A stretch of DNA of 64,000 nucleotides from an uncultured Christensenella sp. (GCA_910578195.1 CAJTOY010000006.1:5824-69823), one strand, 5' to 3'. Shown: positions 54,501 through 61,675, counted from the first letter of the stretch. Translations and numbers: made by a program. Notes: a model not told the origin generated them from the letters alone.

Positions 54501-54889
54501 ACGCCAGCGGACTTAATCGCTTTAATCAGATTGTATATGCACGAGCGCACGAAATACGGGTCTTCCGAAACGCCGTTGACGTAAGGGTTGCTTTTTACGC
54601 GAAGCTCGGGCGTGAACAGCAAGTTTACCGAATTTTTCTTTGCGCGAAGGGCGATATCCGCCGCGACGTCCGAAATAAGCTCGGAATTCCACGAATTGAC
54701 CAAAGCTCCGAACGCGGGATATATGTTGCCTTCCGCGACGTTCACCTCTTCCCACGAAGCGGTGTTTACGCGGCGAATTCCCGCCTTGGCGTTGCCCTGC
54801 ATGAACAGAGTGTTCGCGTCGGCGACAAGGGAAATTTTTTCGTCGATATTGAGTTTTTTCAAAATTTCAGGATTTTTAATCATATACAT
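51521..54889 (-). CDS. GH3-like domain, two membrane helices and C-terminal P-loop-less AAA-like domain
   Basis: The 1122-residue protein begins without a signal peptide. Residues 1-650 have glycoside hydrolase family 3 layout: GVVTMTSYTKLSGSYAE, then NGFVVSGECDDD, EAIVLLKNNDGLLPL, PFGHGLSYTDFEY and a fibronectin III-like end. The nucleophile motif is normally V-S-D-W; here it is V-S-G-E, so catalysis is doubtful. Membrane helices lie at 684-706 and 727-751. The C-terminal domain (808-1122) aligns in order with the neighbouring ATPases (PPNVWFVFGLDNS versus LPKNMWFIGTANN; IGNKLW; GEDNVQEIKKVL versus GEENMQLCKAFV) but lacks Walker A and B. With two helices, both ends should be cytoplasmic. It overlaps the upstream gene by 14 bases. 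Confidence 0.8.
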   Translation of the reverse strand: MYMIKNPEILKKLNIDEKISLVADANTLFMQGNAKAGIRRVNTASWEEVNVAEGNIYPAFGALVNSWNSELISDVAADIALRAKKNSVNLLFTPELRVKSNPYVNGVSEDPYFVRSCIYNLIKAIKSAGVEPCVTGCYIKNSDVRYLDTKMDLRTVREYFFNPYKAVSAFEDGVVTMTSYTKLSGSYAEANTSILGNMLSTIAEKRNGFVVSGECDDDLNVEGAMKHAVSVGGNPSALKQAALNYNYIKEAMTTGDASGTDMEAACQSYSAVSDEMLGEAVERVVRFSEFINADKQVTATAKGEQLALSAAIEAIVLLKNNDGLLPLKRKKVAIIGDPAFDGGFAEFFSANCGNEGVEVVGTARGYSLSGDRNETLLAEARAVAKTADVVLLFLGLDKKREEQLGYSERVKLPANRLALADALTKENKNVVAVITTNCQIDAGFDDNMSATLIAPLDCKNSNEALTEILLGVSNPSGKLASTYYADTDKYFTKIKNYKNTGRIKVGGFIGYRYYDAAGSGAKYPFGHGLSYTDFEYSNAVVTPETVEVTVRNIGGYAGSEVVQLYIGKTGTSVIRPLKELKDYKKIFLRPGESKVVKFRISGKLLAVYDEQKKRNITEDGWYEVYVGSSVSDIRIEGKIKVEGEAVCRDFKKHPDYFLNMSNVLTEGYTLKNVKLTGKKGKPQIFAGLIGAGLCALATCILVALNALGVFDNIWRDTDILGLNDNKFLAVSGLSLLGIFLAFAVVFIAGAVMRKNSKLMAATVKTREPELKNRPQNPFEILFNEEFGEDEPEEETKTAAVEAFDEEQEALKYIDGTLTLKTACAQLLAYSKSCGVNMDTVTAAKLLAAFASSRLILLKSRNAPLLPELIKVLSGFFCTESYIDEFKDFKTFDGFFANNCASAVRSASELRQNVHIAGLTGVDVRAVRSFFMPLLKYVASPSSECRIKYGYDKTLAVPPNVWFVFGLDNSKPSADDAFIFGSAAYVDVNIGKCAPAAEKAGVRFFSYYQLRNFSDTLADKFPLDEDKGWKKIDKLEKYVNARSPYRIGNKLWLRAEKFASAILACGGGHKDALDCLTASIFLPAIICQTNGRLAAADESFAGVLDGIFGEDNVQEIKKVLNGF

Positions 54890-57800
54890 CCGCCTCGGGG
54901 TATTCGATACAATCTACCGGTATCGGTCGCGTCTCCGTCTTGCCGCAAATTTTGCACGTTCCCGTCTCTTCGCCCTCTTCCGTGCAGGTGGGTTTCTTGG
55001 TTATAACCCACTCGAAGTCGTGGTCGTTCGTCTTGGGCAGCGCGCTTGTCACAGTGAACTTATTGCAGTGCGGGCACGTTCCCGTGGACACGCCCTCCTC
55101 CGCGCACGTCGGCGCTTTGGTGGTTTCCCACTCGAAGCCGTAATGGTCGCGCCAGGTCGAAACCGAGCCGTTTAAGTATGTCCACTCGTAGTTTCCGTGC
55201 ACGCAGTCGACGTATTCATAGCAAGTGGTGTTCGTAAGAGTCGGGGGGCAGAGGTTTTTCCAGCCCGCGCGAGTCCCCTCGAAGTAGACCGTGAAATATT
55301 CGTTTCTGAACGCCTTGTCCTCTATTCTAGAAACGCAAACGGGCACGAGCAGGGAGCTGAGCGAAGTATTTTCGAACGCATAGCTTTTGACCGTGTATTC
55401 CTTTATGTCCGAAGTTTTTGGCAACTCTATTGCCCCGCCGCTTCCGTTGTATCTGAAAAGATACCAATTATTATAGAATTTCGCGAACTCGAATTCTCTG
55501 ACGACGGTAAACTCGGCTTTCTGATTTATGTCAGTGAAAATGACCGCCGCGTAATAACCCACCGAACCGTTTGACAACGAGTGCTCGGTTATGTTAAGTC
55601 CGCTCAGATTGTACACGACGTACAGCTTCTGACAGCTGTAAAACGCGTAATCGGCAATTGCCGTAACCGACGACGGCACGGTTATTTCGGTCAGACCGCC
55701 GCAGTAGGCGAATGCGTACCCGCCTATTCTCGTCAAGCCCGAATTCAGCTCGACCTTGGTCAGCGAATAGCAAGCCCTGAAAGCGTTTTCGCCTATTTTT
55801 TTGACAGTATCGGGAAATTTAATTTCCCTCAAAGACTGACAGTCCGAGAACGCGGCGACGGGAATTTCGGAAATCTTAGCGGAAAACTCCACCCTTTCCA
55901 GCGCATAGCAGTAAGCGAACGCGCCTTCGCCTATTTCGGTGACCGCGCCGCCTATCACCGCCCGCACTATTCCGGTGTTCGAAAAAGCGTAATGGCGGAC
56001 TTTAAGCGAGGCGACGCTTTTGCCGTTGAACGTGAAGGCGTCGAGCACGATTTCTGTCGCGCCCTCTGCAAGCCAGACCGCCGTCCACTCGCCGCGGCAA
56101 TACAAATAATTTACGCCGTTTGTTTCATAGTAGCCCGCAACGTCCTTACTCTCGTTTGCTGAGACTATCGCCAAAGCGTGCGCGGCGACCCCGCCGTGAG
56201 ACGCCTTGGTTAATTCGAGCGCGCTGTCGTTGTAAACGAGCAATAATTTTATGCAACCGTCGAACGCCCCTTCCTCTATTCTTTCGAGCGTGGAGGGCAA
56301 TAAGACGCTTTGAAGGGATTGACACTGCGTGAATGCGTACGCGCCGATTTGCTTCAACCCCTCGGGCAATTGCAATGTTTTAACTGCGTTACAGTTTTGG
56401 AAAGCCGACGGGCTAATGACCTCCAACCCGCTTTCGAAAATTATATCTTCGAGCAAAATGCAGTCGACGAAAGCCTGACCTGATATTGTTTTGACCCCGT
56501 AGGGGATATTTACGCTTTTAAGCTTTGTGCACCTTTCGAAGGTGTTCTGTTCTATTTCCGTGAATTTCGCGCCCTCGAATTTGACGCTTTCGAGGTTTAC
56601 GCACTCCGAGAAAGCATATTCTCCCAGACGGTTTACGCAAGCGGGCAGCACTACCGATATTATGCGAGTATCGCCGCTGAAAAGATACGCGGGCACGGCG
56701 TACTCCTCCACCTTTTGTCCGTTGAACGTCAATTGCGAGGGAAGTATAAGCGCCGCGATGTCTGCGGGATAGCCTAAAAGATAGTACTTATCTTCAAAGC
56801 GGGAATAGCCGAACTCGTAACCGTCGAACTTGAATTTTTGAAGCTGTAAATCGCCGCTGTCGTAGACAATCGCGTTGGGCGCCCACACGCGCAGACCGCA
56901 GAAATTCCAGATTTCCCAAAGCGTGTAACAGCCCGCGAACGTTGTTCTCTCGCCGATATATTTCACCGACTCGGGTATGGTTATCTGTTGAAGCTGTCTG
57001 CAAAACGCGAAAGCGTAATCTTTCACCGTTTCCACGGTCGCGGGGATTGTGATTTGGGTAAGTCCGCAGTTAAAGAAGGCGTATTCGCCGATATCTTTGA
57101 GGTTTTCGGGAAGGATTATTTGTTTGAGCCCCGAACAGCCGTAAAACGCCGACTCGCCTATCCTTTCCGCAAGAGTTATCTTAACGCTCGAAAGGGACGC
57201 GGGCACTCCGTCGAACACATAGCTTATGTAGTTGTTTTCGTTCGCGCTTCCGCCAATAAACGGCACTGTCATTTGCGTAAGCCCGTTACAGCCCGAGAAA
57301 GCGTACATTCCCACCTCTTCCAGACAGTCGGGCAAGGTGAGCGAGACAAGCGAAGCGCATTTATAGAACGAGTACGCACCTATTCTCTGCAAGGGCGTAT
57401 CGAGATTAATTTCGGTAAGCGACGAGCAATTCGCAAAGGCGTATTCGCCGATAATGCTCGTCTTTGCGGGAAGCTTTATTTCGCGAATTCCCGTGCCGCC
57501 GTAGAAAGCGAAATCGGGCACGTTGGCGCCGTTGGTCAGGGTCACTCTTTTGAGGGAATACGGAATGTATCTTTCCGACCGCGTGTATTCCTCCGCGCCG
57601 AAGATATAGCCGAGGTAGGTATTAGTATACGCGCTGCCGCCTATGTACGGAAGCACGATATTTTCGAGATTGCCGCACGAATTGAACGCGCCTATGCCTA
57701 TTTCGTAGACGGTTTCGGGCACGGTAACCGATGTAAGCGACAAACAGCCGCTGAACGCAAAGTCGCTTATTCTGTATAAGCCCGCGGGGAATGAAACCTC

Positions 57801-59285
57801 CTTCACCGCGCTTGCGGCAAAGGCGTATTCGCGAAGCTCGGTCACGCGCGTTCCCGCAAACGACGTCAATTGCGAATAGGCGAAAGCGTACTCGCCCACG
57901 TAATCGACCGCGCGCCAGTCGAACGACCTAAGACCCGCGTTATAGAATGCGTATGCGCCGACCGAGCTCGGGCTTACGGGAAGGCTGAGCTCGGTGAGCG
58001 AGTAACAGTCGTAAAACGCGCGTTCGCCTATAATCGAACTGCCGAGCGTATTTATCTTTACGCTTTGAACGGGCGAGGAAGCAAGGAAATTCTTGCCTAT
58101 CGCGTCGAGCGTGTTTATCGTGACGTTTTTAAGGCTTGTCGTGTTACCGCCGAAAAGGGAAACTATCGTCTTTGCGCCCGAGAAGTTGTTTAATCCGAGT
58201 GTCGCAAGGCTGTTGCAGCCGCGGAAAACCGCCAAATCGTCGGGGTATTCGACGGGTTGCAAAAGCTCGGCGGTTTTAAGTTCGCCGCAGTTTTCGAACA
58301 CGCTTTTGCCGAGCGTGAGCTTCTTTCTCTCGTTTTCTAATTTGACCGAGCTAAGCGTCTTGCAGTTTTTGAACGCGCCGTCGCCTATGCTTTCGAGGTT
58401 ACACGCCGACAGCGAGGAAAGCTTGCCGCAGTTTGCGAACGCCTCCGCGCATATTGTGTTTACTTTTTCAATGCTTATTCTTTCGAGGTTTTTACAGCCG
58501 TCGAACGCGGATTTTTCTATTACCGCGTTGCCCTCGACCGTGAGCGAGCGAATTCTCGGGTTGCCCGCGAACGCGCCCTCGCTTATTTTGGTTACGGCGT
58601 GCCCCTCTATCTCTTCGGGTATCGTTATGTGACTTTTCGTCCCGCGCGAACCCGTGACGAAAATATTCGTACCCTCGCCCGTGTCGTCGTTCTCGAACGC
58701 GTATTCCACGCCCGAATATATAAACGTTTTCTGGTTTTTCGTGAACGAGTTGAGTTGAAGCACGGTGAACACAAGCACGGCGGTTATCATAAGAAAAGCG
58801 ATAACCGCGATAAGCACGCGGTGCTTTACAGTGCGCTCGGAAACGACGGCGTTCTCCCAGCCGAGCGTATCCAGCGCCTTGCCCGCGTCGAATTTTCCGT
58901 TCGTACCCTTGACGAAGTCTATGCTTTCGCCCTTTTTGCCGACCGAATAGGCGTACGCACCGTAATGCGCAACGCTCACCTCGCACAAAAAGTCGACGCA
59001 CTCCTCCTCAACCTCGATTTTATGTTCGAGGACGTAGTCCTTGCGCGGTTTGCCAGAAAGCTTGCCGAAGCTTAAATTTTTAACGCTCAGCGTTCCGCCG
59101 CGGCTGTTCAGCGCGGTAATTTTCAAATCGAGACCAGTAAGCGTTCCGCCGCGGCTGTTTTTGAATTTCAGCAAAAGATACTTTTTGCCGCCGTCTCGGA
59201 TAAACAGAAAGCTGTCTACGGGTATGGCGTTTTCGGGTTGGGGGCAATCGTATTTGCCTTTGGAAATCACGACGTACTCAGCCAT
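54876..59285 (-). CDS. BspA-like leucine-rich-repeat surface protein with cytoplasmic N-terminal domain
   Basis: The 1469-residue protein has about 155 cytoplasmic residues (MAEYVVISKGKYDCPQPENA; acidic EVEEECVDFLCEVSV), one membrane helix (about 156-177), then an extracellular chain of roughly 40 LRR_5 repeats of the type I-G-x-x-A-F-x-x-C-x-x-L-x-x-I-x-L-P. It ends in two short Cys motifs (APTCAEEGVSTGTCPHC, KPTCTEEGEETGTCKIC). The many Phe/Tyr-Ala-Phe steps (SFYKCASL, AFSGCNGL) are typical of Treponema pallidum-like and Bacteroides BspA repeats, used in adhesion or protein binding. Unusually for BspA proteins, it has a structured cytoplasmic domain and no signal peptide. It overlaps its neighbours by 8 and 14 bases. 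Confidence 0.85.
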   Translation of the reverse strand: MAEYVVISKGKYDCPQPENAIPVDSFLFIRDGGKKYLLLKFKNSRGGTLTGLDLKITALNSRGGTLSVKNLSFGKLSGKPRKDYVLEHKIEVEEECVDFLCEVSVAHYGAYAYSVGKKGESIDFVKGTNGKFDAGKALDTLGWENAVVSERTVKHRVLIAVIAFLMITAVLVFTVLQLNSFTKNQKTFIYSGVEYAFENDDTGEGTNIFVTGSRGTKSHITIPEEIEGHAVTKISEGAFAGNPRIRSLTVEGNAVIEKSAFDGCKNLERISIEKVNTICAEAFANCGKLSSLSACNLESIGDGAFKNCKTLSSVKLENERKKLTLGKSVFENCGELKTAELLQPVEYPDDLAVFRGCNSLATLGLNNFSGAKTIVSLFGGNTTSLKNVTINTLDAIGKNFLASSPVQSVKINTLGSSIIGERAFYDCYSLTELSLPVSPSSVGAYAFYNAGLRSFDWRAVDYVGEYAFAYSQLTSFAGTRVTELREYAFAASAVKEVSFPAGLYRISDFAFSGCLSLTSVTVPETVYEIGIGAFNSCGNLENIVLPYIGGSAYTNTYLGYIFGAEEYTRSERYIPYSLKRVTLTNGANVPDFAFYGGTGIREIKLPAKTSIIGEYAFANCSSLTEINLDTPLQRIGAYSFYKCASLVSLTLPDCLEEVGMYAFSGCNGLTQMTVPFIGGSANENNYISYVFDGVPASLSSVKITLAERIGESAFYGCSGLKQIILPENLKDIGEYAFFNCGLTQITIPATVETVKDYAFAFCRQLQQITIPESVKYIGERTTFAGCYTLWEIWNFCGLRVWAPNAIVYDSGDLQLQKFKFDGYEFGYSRFEDKYYLLGYPADIAALILPSQLTFNGQKVEEYAVPAYLFSGDTRIISVVLPACVNRLGEYAFSECVNLESVKFEGAKFTEIEQNTFERCTKLKSVNIPYGVKTISGQAFVDCILLEDIIFESGLEVISPSAFQNCNAVKTLQLPEGLKQIGAYAFTQCQSLQSVLLPSTLERIEEGAFDGCIKLLLVYNDSALELTKASHGGVAAHALAIVSANESKDVAGYYETNGVNYLYCRGEWTAVWLAEGATEIVLDAFTFNGKSVASLKVRHYAFSNTGIVRAVIGGAVTEIGEGAFAYCYALERVEFSAKISEIPVAAFSDCQSLREIKFPDTVKKIGENAFRACYSLTKVELNSGLTRIGGYAFAYCGGLTEITVPSSVTAIADYAFYSCQKLYVVYNLSGLNITEHSLSNGSVGYYAAVIFTDINQKAEFTVVREFEFAKFYNNWYLFRYNGSGGAIELPKTSDIKEYTVKSYAFENTSLSSLLVPVCVSRIEDKAFRNEYFTVYFEGTRAGWKNLCPPTLTNTTCYEYVDCVHGNYEWTYLNGSVSTWRDHYGFEWETTKAPTCAEEGVSTGTCPHCNKFTVTSALPKTNDHDFEWVITKKPTCTEEGEETGTCKICGKTETRPIPVDCIEYPEADVYD

Positions 59286-59970
59286 TCAGTTCCGCCCCCT
59301 TTCTTCTTAAAAACAGTATGCCGAGCGTACACAGCACGTTTATCGCAATCGCGCCCGCGCAGATAAGCGCGGTGAATATCCAGGTCTGCCCCAAAATCAC
59401 GAAACTTTCGAAAAACAGTCCGCCGAACAGCTTGCCGAGCAAGACCTTTGCGCACAGTATGCCGAGAATTTCGGTCACCGCGCCGAATAAAATATACAGC
59501 GCCGCGCCCTTGGAAAGTACTTTTTTGGAGGTTTTATTCGAGAATTTGTCGTCGTTTACGCCGTTTAAGACAAGCGAAACGTAGACGGTTTTGTCGGGAA
59601 GCCCGCTCACGCGGGTATAGCCCTTTTTGCTTATAAGCTCCTTGACGTTTAAAACCTTGAAGGAATTGCCGTTTTCGTCGAACAACACAACGTCGTAGTC
59701 GATAAAGCGCACGCTGTCGTCAATCTTGCAGACAAAAAGCTTTTTGCCGTCTCGTTCGGACAGAATGTATTGTTTTATGTATTTTCTTATTTTTACGTCG
59801 GGCTCGTAAACTATGCTTTTACCGTTTTCTTCGCCGATTACTCTTATGCCGCGGTCGGGCAATCCGTCGTAATCGTATCTGACCTTCAAAAACAGCTTAG
59901 GCAGAACATAAGCGTGAACTACGACGAAAGCTATAACTGTTGCGGTGAGTAAAAACGCCCAAAGCGCCAT
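59278..59970 (-). CDS. membrane protein, first gene of the surface-protein operon
   Basis: Not recognised. The 230-residue protein has an N-terminal helix (about 4-24), a soluble domain (about 30-140) with LFVCKIDDSVRFIDYDVVLF and KKGYTRVSGLPDKTVYVSLV, and two or three C-terminal helices (about 149-172, 185-215). The soluble part weakly resembles the cytoplasmic N-terminus of the next protein (YLLLKFKN, KLSGKPRKDYVLEHKI), suggesting a shared small beta-rich domain. GGAGG lies 8 bases before the ATG, and a strong promoter is upstream. It may be a cytoplasmic-membrane platform for the other products. Confidence 0.75.
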   Translation of the reverse strand: MALWAFLLTATVIAFVVVHAYVLPKLFLKVRYDYDGLPDRGIRVIGEENGKSIVYEPDVKIRKYIKQYILSERDGKKLFVCKIDDSVRFIDYDVVLFDENGNSFKVLNVKELISKKGYTRVSGLPDKTVYVSLVLNGVNDDKFSNKTSKKVLSKGAALYILFGAVTEILGILCAKVLLGKLFGGLFFESFVILGQTWIFTALICAGAIAINVLCTLGILFLRRKGAELNG

Positions 59971-60016
59971 GTTTTCTGCCTCCTTTATACGTTAAGTATA
60001 CTAAAAACCATACTAT

Positions 60017-60045
60017 ATTATATAACAACTTGTCCTTTCAGTCAA
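60017..60045 (-). promoter_or_regulatory. promoter of the 59970-30106 transcription unit
   Basis: Minus strand: TTGACT (60040-60045), 17 bases, TATAAT (60017-60022). It is the only strong promoter I find before the 16 tightly spaced minus-strand genes down to 30106. Confidence 0.85.
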
Positions 60046-60094
60046 AGGTTTTTGAAAATAAAATGATAATGATAAAAAATATTTATAAAAACGC

Positions 60095-60122
60095 TTGCAA
60101 AATTAAATTTATTTGGTATAAT
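60095..60122 (+). promoter_or_regulatory. promoter for tRNA-Thr
   Basis: TTGCAA (60095-60100), 16 bases, TATAAT (60117-60122); the mature tRNA starts 14 bases later. Confidence 0.75.
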
Positions 60123-60135
60123 GATAAAGTCATAC

Positions 60136-60211
60136 GCTAATATGGCTCAGCTGGTAGAGCAGCTGATTCGTAATCAGCAGGTCGCCGGTTCGAATCCGGC
60201 TATTAGCTCCA
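60136..60211 (+). tRNA. trnT: tRNA-Thr(CGT)
   Basis: A 76-base cloverleaf with encoded CCA. The acceptor stem is GCTAATA/TATTAGC, the D arm GCTC-AGCTGGTAGA-GC, the anticodon stem GCTGA/TCAGC with loop TTCGTAA (anticodon CGT, codon ACG), and the T arm CCGG-TTCGAAT-CCGG. The discriminator base is T. It starts a tandem repeat that repeats its 3' end. Confidence 0.96.
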
Positions 60212-60491
60212 AAAAAAGGAAGGACGGATTTTTCCGTTCTTTCTTTTTTAGCGATATGACGGATTTGAACCGCGGTTCGCGCGAGCGCAGCGACGCTTTG
60301 CCGAGGGCTCCCGCTTGCGGGATACGGCAATACACGGCTATTAGCTCCAAAAAAAGGAAGGACGGATTTTTCCGTTCTTTCTTTTTTAGCGATATGACGG
60401 ATTTGAACCGCAGTTCGCGCGAGGGCGTTAGCCCGACGCTTTGCCGAGGGCTCCCGCTTGCGGGAAACGGCAATACACGGCTATCATCACG
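60197..60491 (+). repeat. tandem repeat that regenerates the tRNA-Thr 3' end
   Basis: Unit 1 (60197-60334, 138 bases) and unit 2 (60335-60477, 143 bases) each begin CGGCTATTAGCTCC, the tRNA 3' end, then the A-rich terminator, GCGATATGACGGATTTGAAC and a GC-rich hairpin (TTGCCG...CGGCAA enclosing CCCGC/GCGGG). Unit 2 has 5 extra bases in GAGGGCGTTAGCCC. A third start, CGGCTATCATCACG, is diverged. GGTTCAAATCC on the complement resembles a tRNA T-loop. No protein gene fits. Confidence 0.85.
60212..60249 (+). terminator. tRNA-Thr terminator
   Basis: GGAAGGACGG and CCGTTCTTTC pair (two G-U) around a T-rich loop, with A7 before and T6 after. It is repeated exactly in the second tandem unit (60350-60387). 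Confidence 0.9.
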
Positions 60492-60529
60492 AAAAAAAGG
60501 AAGAGTGGAAATTCACTCTTCCTTTTTTT
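60492..60529. terminator. bidirectional terminator
   Basis: GGAAGAGTG (60499-60507) and CACTCTTCC (60514-60522) pair around 6 bases, flanked by A7 and T7. It lies one base after the stop of the HTH gene on the minus strand and also closes the repeat block. Confidence 0.92.
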
Positions 60530-60530
60530 A

Positions 60531-60737
60531 TTAATCTTGTAAACCAAGCAAATAATCTGCACTAACATTAAAATATTCGGCGACTAAATATATATTTTCC
60601 GCAGTAGGCTGAATTTTTCCGGTTGTCCAGTCCGAAACACTCATAGCGGAGACCCCCATCTTCTTCGCAAACGCTCTCTTTGATAAATTGTATTCATTAA
60701 GCAAATCACTCAATCTTTCTGCAAACTTATTCTTCAC
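60531..60737 (-). CDS. Cro/CI-like HTH repressor
   Basis: A 68-residue single-domain XRE protein: FAERLSDLLNEYNLSKRAFA, then KKMGVSAMSVSDWTTGKIQP and ENIYLVAEYFNVSADYLLGL. It has no sensor domain. It is divergent from the AT-rich gene at 60831, with two matched palindromes in the 93-base spacer, so it likely represses both. It resembles the repressors of phages and small mobile modules. Its codon use is more AT-rich than the rest of the window. Confidence 0.88.
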   Translation of the reverse strand: MKNKFAERLSDLLNEYNLSKRAFAKKMGVSAMSVSDWTTGKIQPTAENIYLVAEYFNVSADYLLGLQD

Positions 60738-60746
60738 AAAAATATT

Positions 60747-60762
60747 GTAAGAAATATTTTAC
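60747..60762. promoter_or_regulatory. operator 1 (imperfect palindrome)
   Basis: GTAAGAAATATTTTAC, matching operator 2 at the outer GTAAGA/TTAC. It lies 10 bases upstream of the repressor ATG, centre-to-centre 30 bases from operator 2. Confidence 0.7.
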
Positions 60763-60771
60763 AAAAAATAC

Positions 60772-60801
60772 TTGACGTAAGATATATCTTACACTTATAA
60801 T
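60772..60801 (+). promoter_or_regulatory. promoter for the 60831 gene
   Basis: TTGACG (60772-60777), 18 bases, TATAAT (60796-60801). Operator 2 fills the spacer. Confidence 0.7.
60777..60792. promoter_or_regulatory. operator 2 (perfect palindrome)
   Basis: GTAAGATATATCTTAC, a perfect 16-base palindrome placed between the -35 and -10 boxes, the classic repression position. Confidence 0.78.
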
Positions 60802-60830
60802 TATCATAAATCAAAATATAAGGAAACATT

Positions 60831-61670
60831 ATGAAATACTTTACTAAGGATTATTTTACATCCGATTTACTGTCATTCTCAATCAAACACGTAAAACCGT
60901 CAAAAAAAGCCGAAATTAAAAACGAAGCTTTTTATCAATCCGTTTACGAAAAACAATACGCAATTTTTCAAAATAACGAAAAGCATTGCTTTTGGTATCT
61001 TGACCCCACGAAGGAGTTAAAAAATATCGCAATTGATACAAGAATAAGCGAGGAAGAAAAGAAACTTTTAACACAAGTTTACGAAAATTTTCCAAAAGAT
61101 AAAATTGTTTATACATTTGACGAAAATCTGTGCAGACAAAAATTCGCTGAACGTCAACGCAATAATGTTGCGCTTTACAGTCGGTTGCCGCAATACATAA
61201 CCGATAAAATCGCCGATATCCGAGTTTTTGCTTTGGGATACGCAAGCGCGGAAGTAATACAACTTTTGCGCCCATATTGCTCGGAGCTTAAAAAATCGCT
61301 CAAAAAGGTAGTCGACAAAGATACTGCAAAGGCAAAAAAATTTTTAAAAAACAAAATCAGCTTCGACGGATTTGAAAATTTTATAATAATTGCTATCGAG
61401 GAAAAAAACGGCGATTTACACATTGAAGGCGTAGACAGTTATCGAATTACAATTAAAGACGCAAAAATAATCGAAGGGCAAGAAAAAAAAGTTTTTCGCT
61501 ATGACGGTAAAAAACCGAATTCCCCTATAAGCCTTGTATTAGCTGCCGAGATACACCGCGTCGAAAACTTATTCGAAGCGCACTTTTTAATTCAAAACAT
61601 AAGCAAAACCGAACAAACGGAGTTATGGAATTTAACCGTACGCGGAACGGATATAACGGAAACGTGTTAA
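60831..61670 (+). CDS. AT-rich hypothetical protein, possibly DUF4085-like
   Basis: Function unknown. The 279-residue protein is cytoplasmic, with no signal or membrane helix. It begins MKYFTKDYFTSDLLSF, reminiscent of DUF4085 proteins, and contains a Lys/Glu-rich helical region, a two-helix part with RQRNNVALYSRLPQYITDKI, and a C-terminal beta-rich segment (GDLHIEGVDSYRITIKDAKI, LAAEIHRVENLFEAHFLIQN). AAGGAA precedes the ATG. Base composition is distinctly AT-richer than its neighbours, and it is paired with the divergent Cro-like repressor, so the two genes may have been acquired together at the tRNA-Thr locus. Confidence 0.7.
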   Translation: MKYFTKDYFTSDLLSFSIKHVKPSKKAEIKNEAFYQSVYEKQYAIFQNNEKHCFWYLDPTKELKNIAIDTRISEEEKKLLTQVYENFPKDKIVYTFDENLCRQKFAERQRNNVALYSRLPQYITDKIADIRVFALGYASAEVIQLLRPYCSELKKSLKKVVDKDTAKAKKFLKNKISFDGFENFIIIAIEEKNGDLHIEGVDSYRITIKDAKIIEGQEKKVFRYDGKKPNSPISLVLAAEIHRVENLFEAHFLIQNISKTEQTELWNLTVRGTDITETC

Positions 61671-61675
61671 AACGT

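Noticed and set aside
35601..59285. Sortase-anchored surface proteins
   Set aside because: No LPxTG-like motif, C-terminal helix or positively charged tail occurs in the giant or LRR proteins; anchoring is N-terminal.
60130..60473. Short frames encoding SRIRTGDLLITNQLLYQLSH-like peptides
   Set aside because: This is the reverse translation of the tRNA-Thr and its repeat, a well-known false protein.
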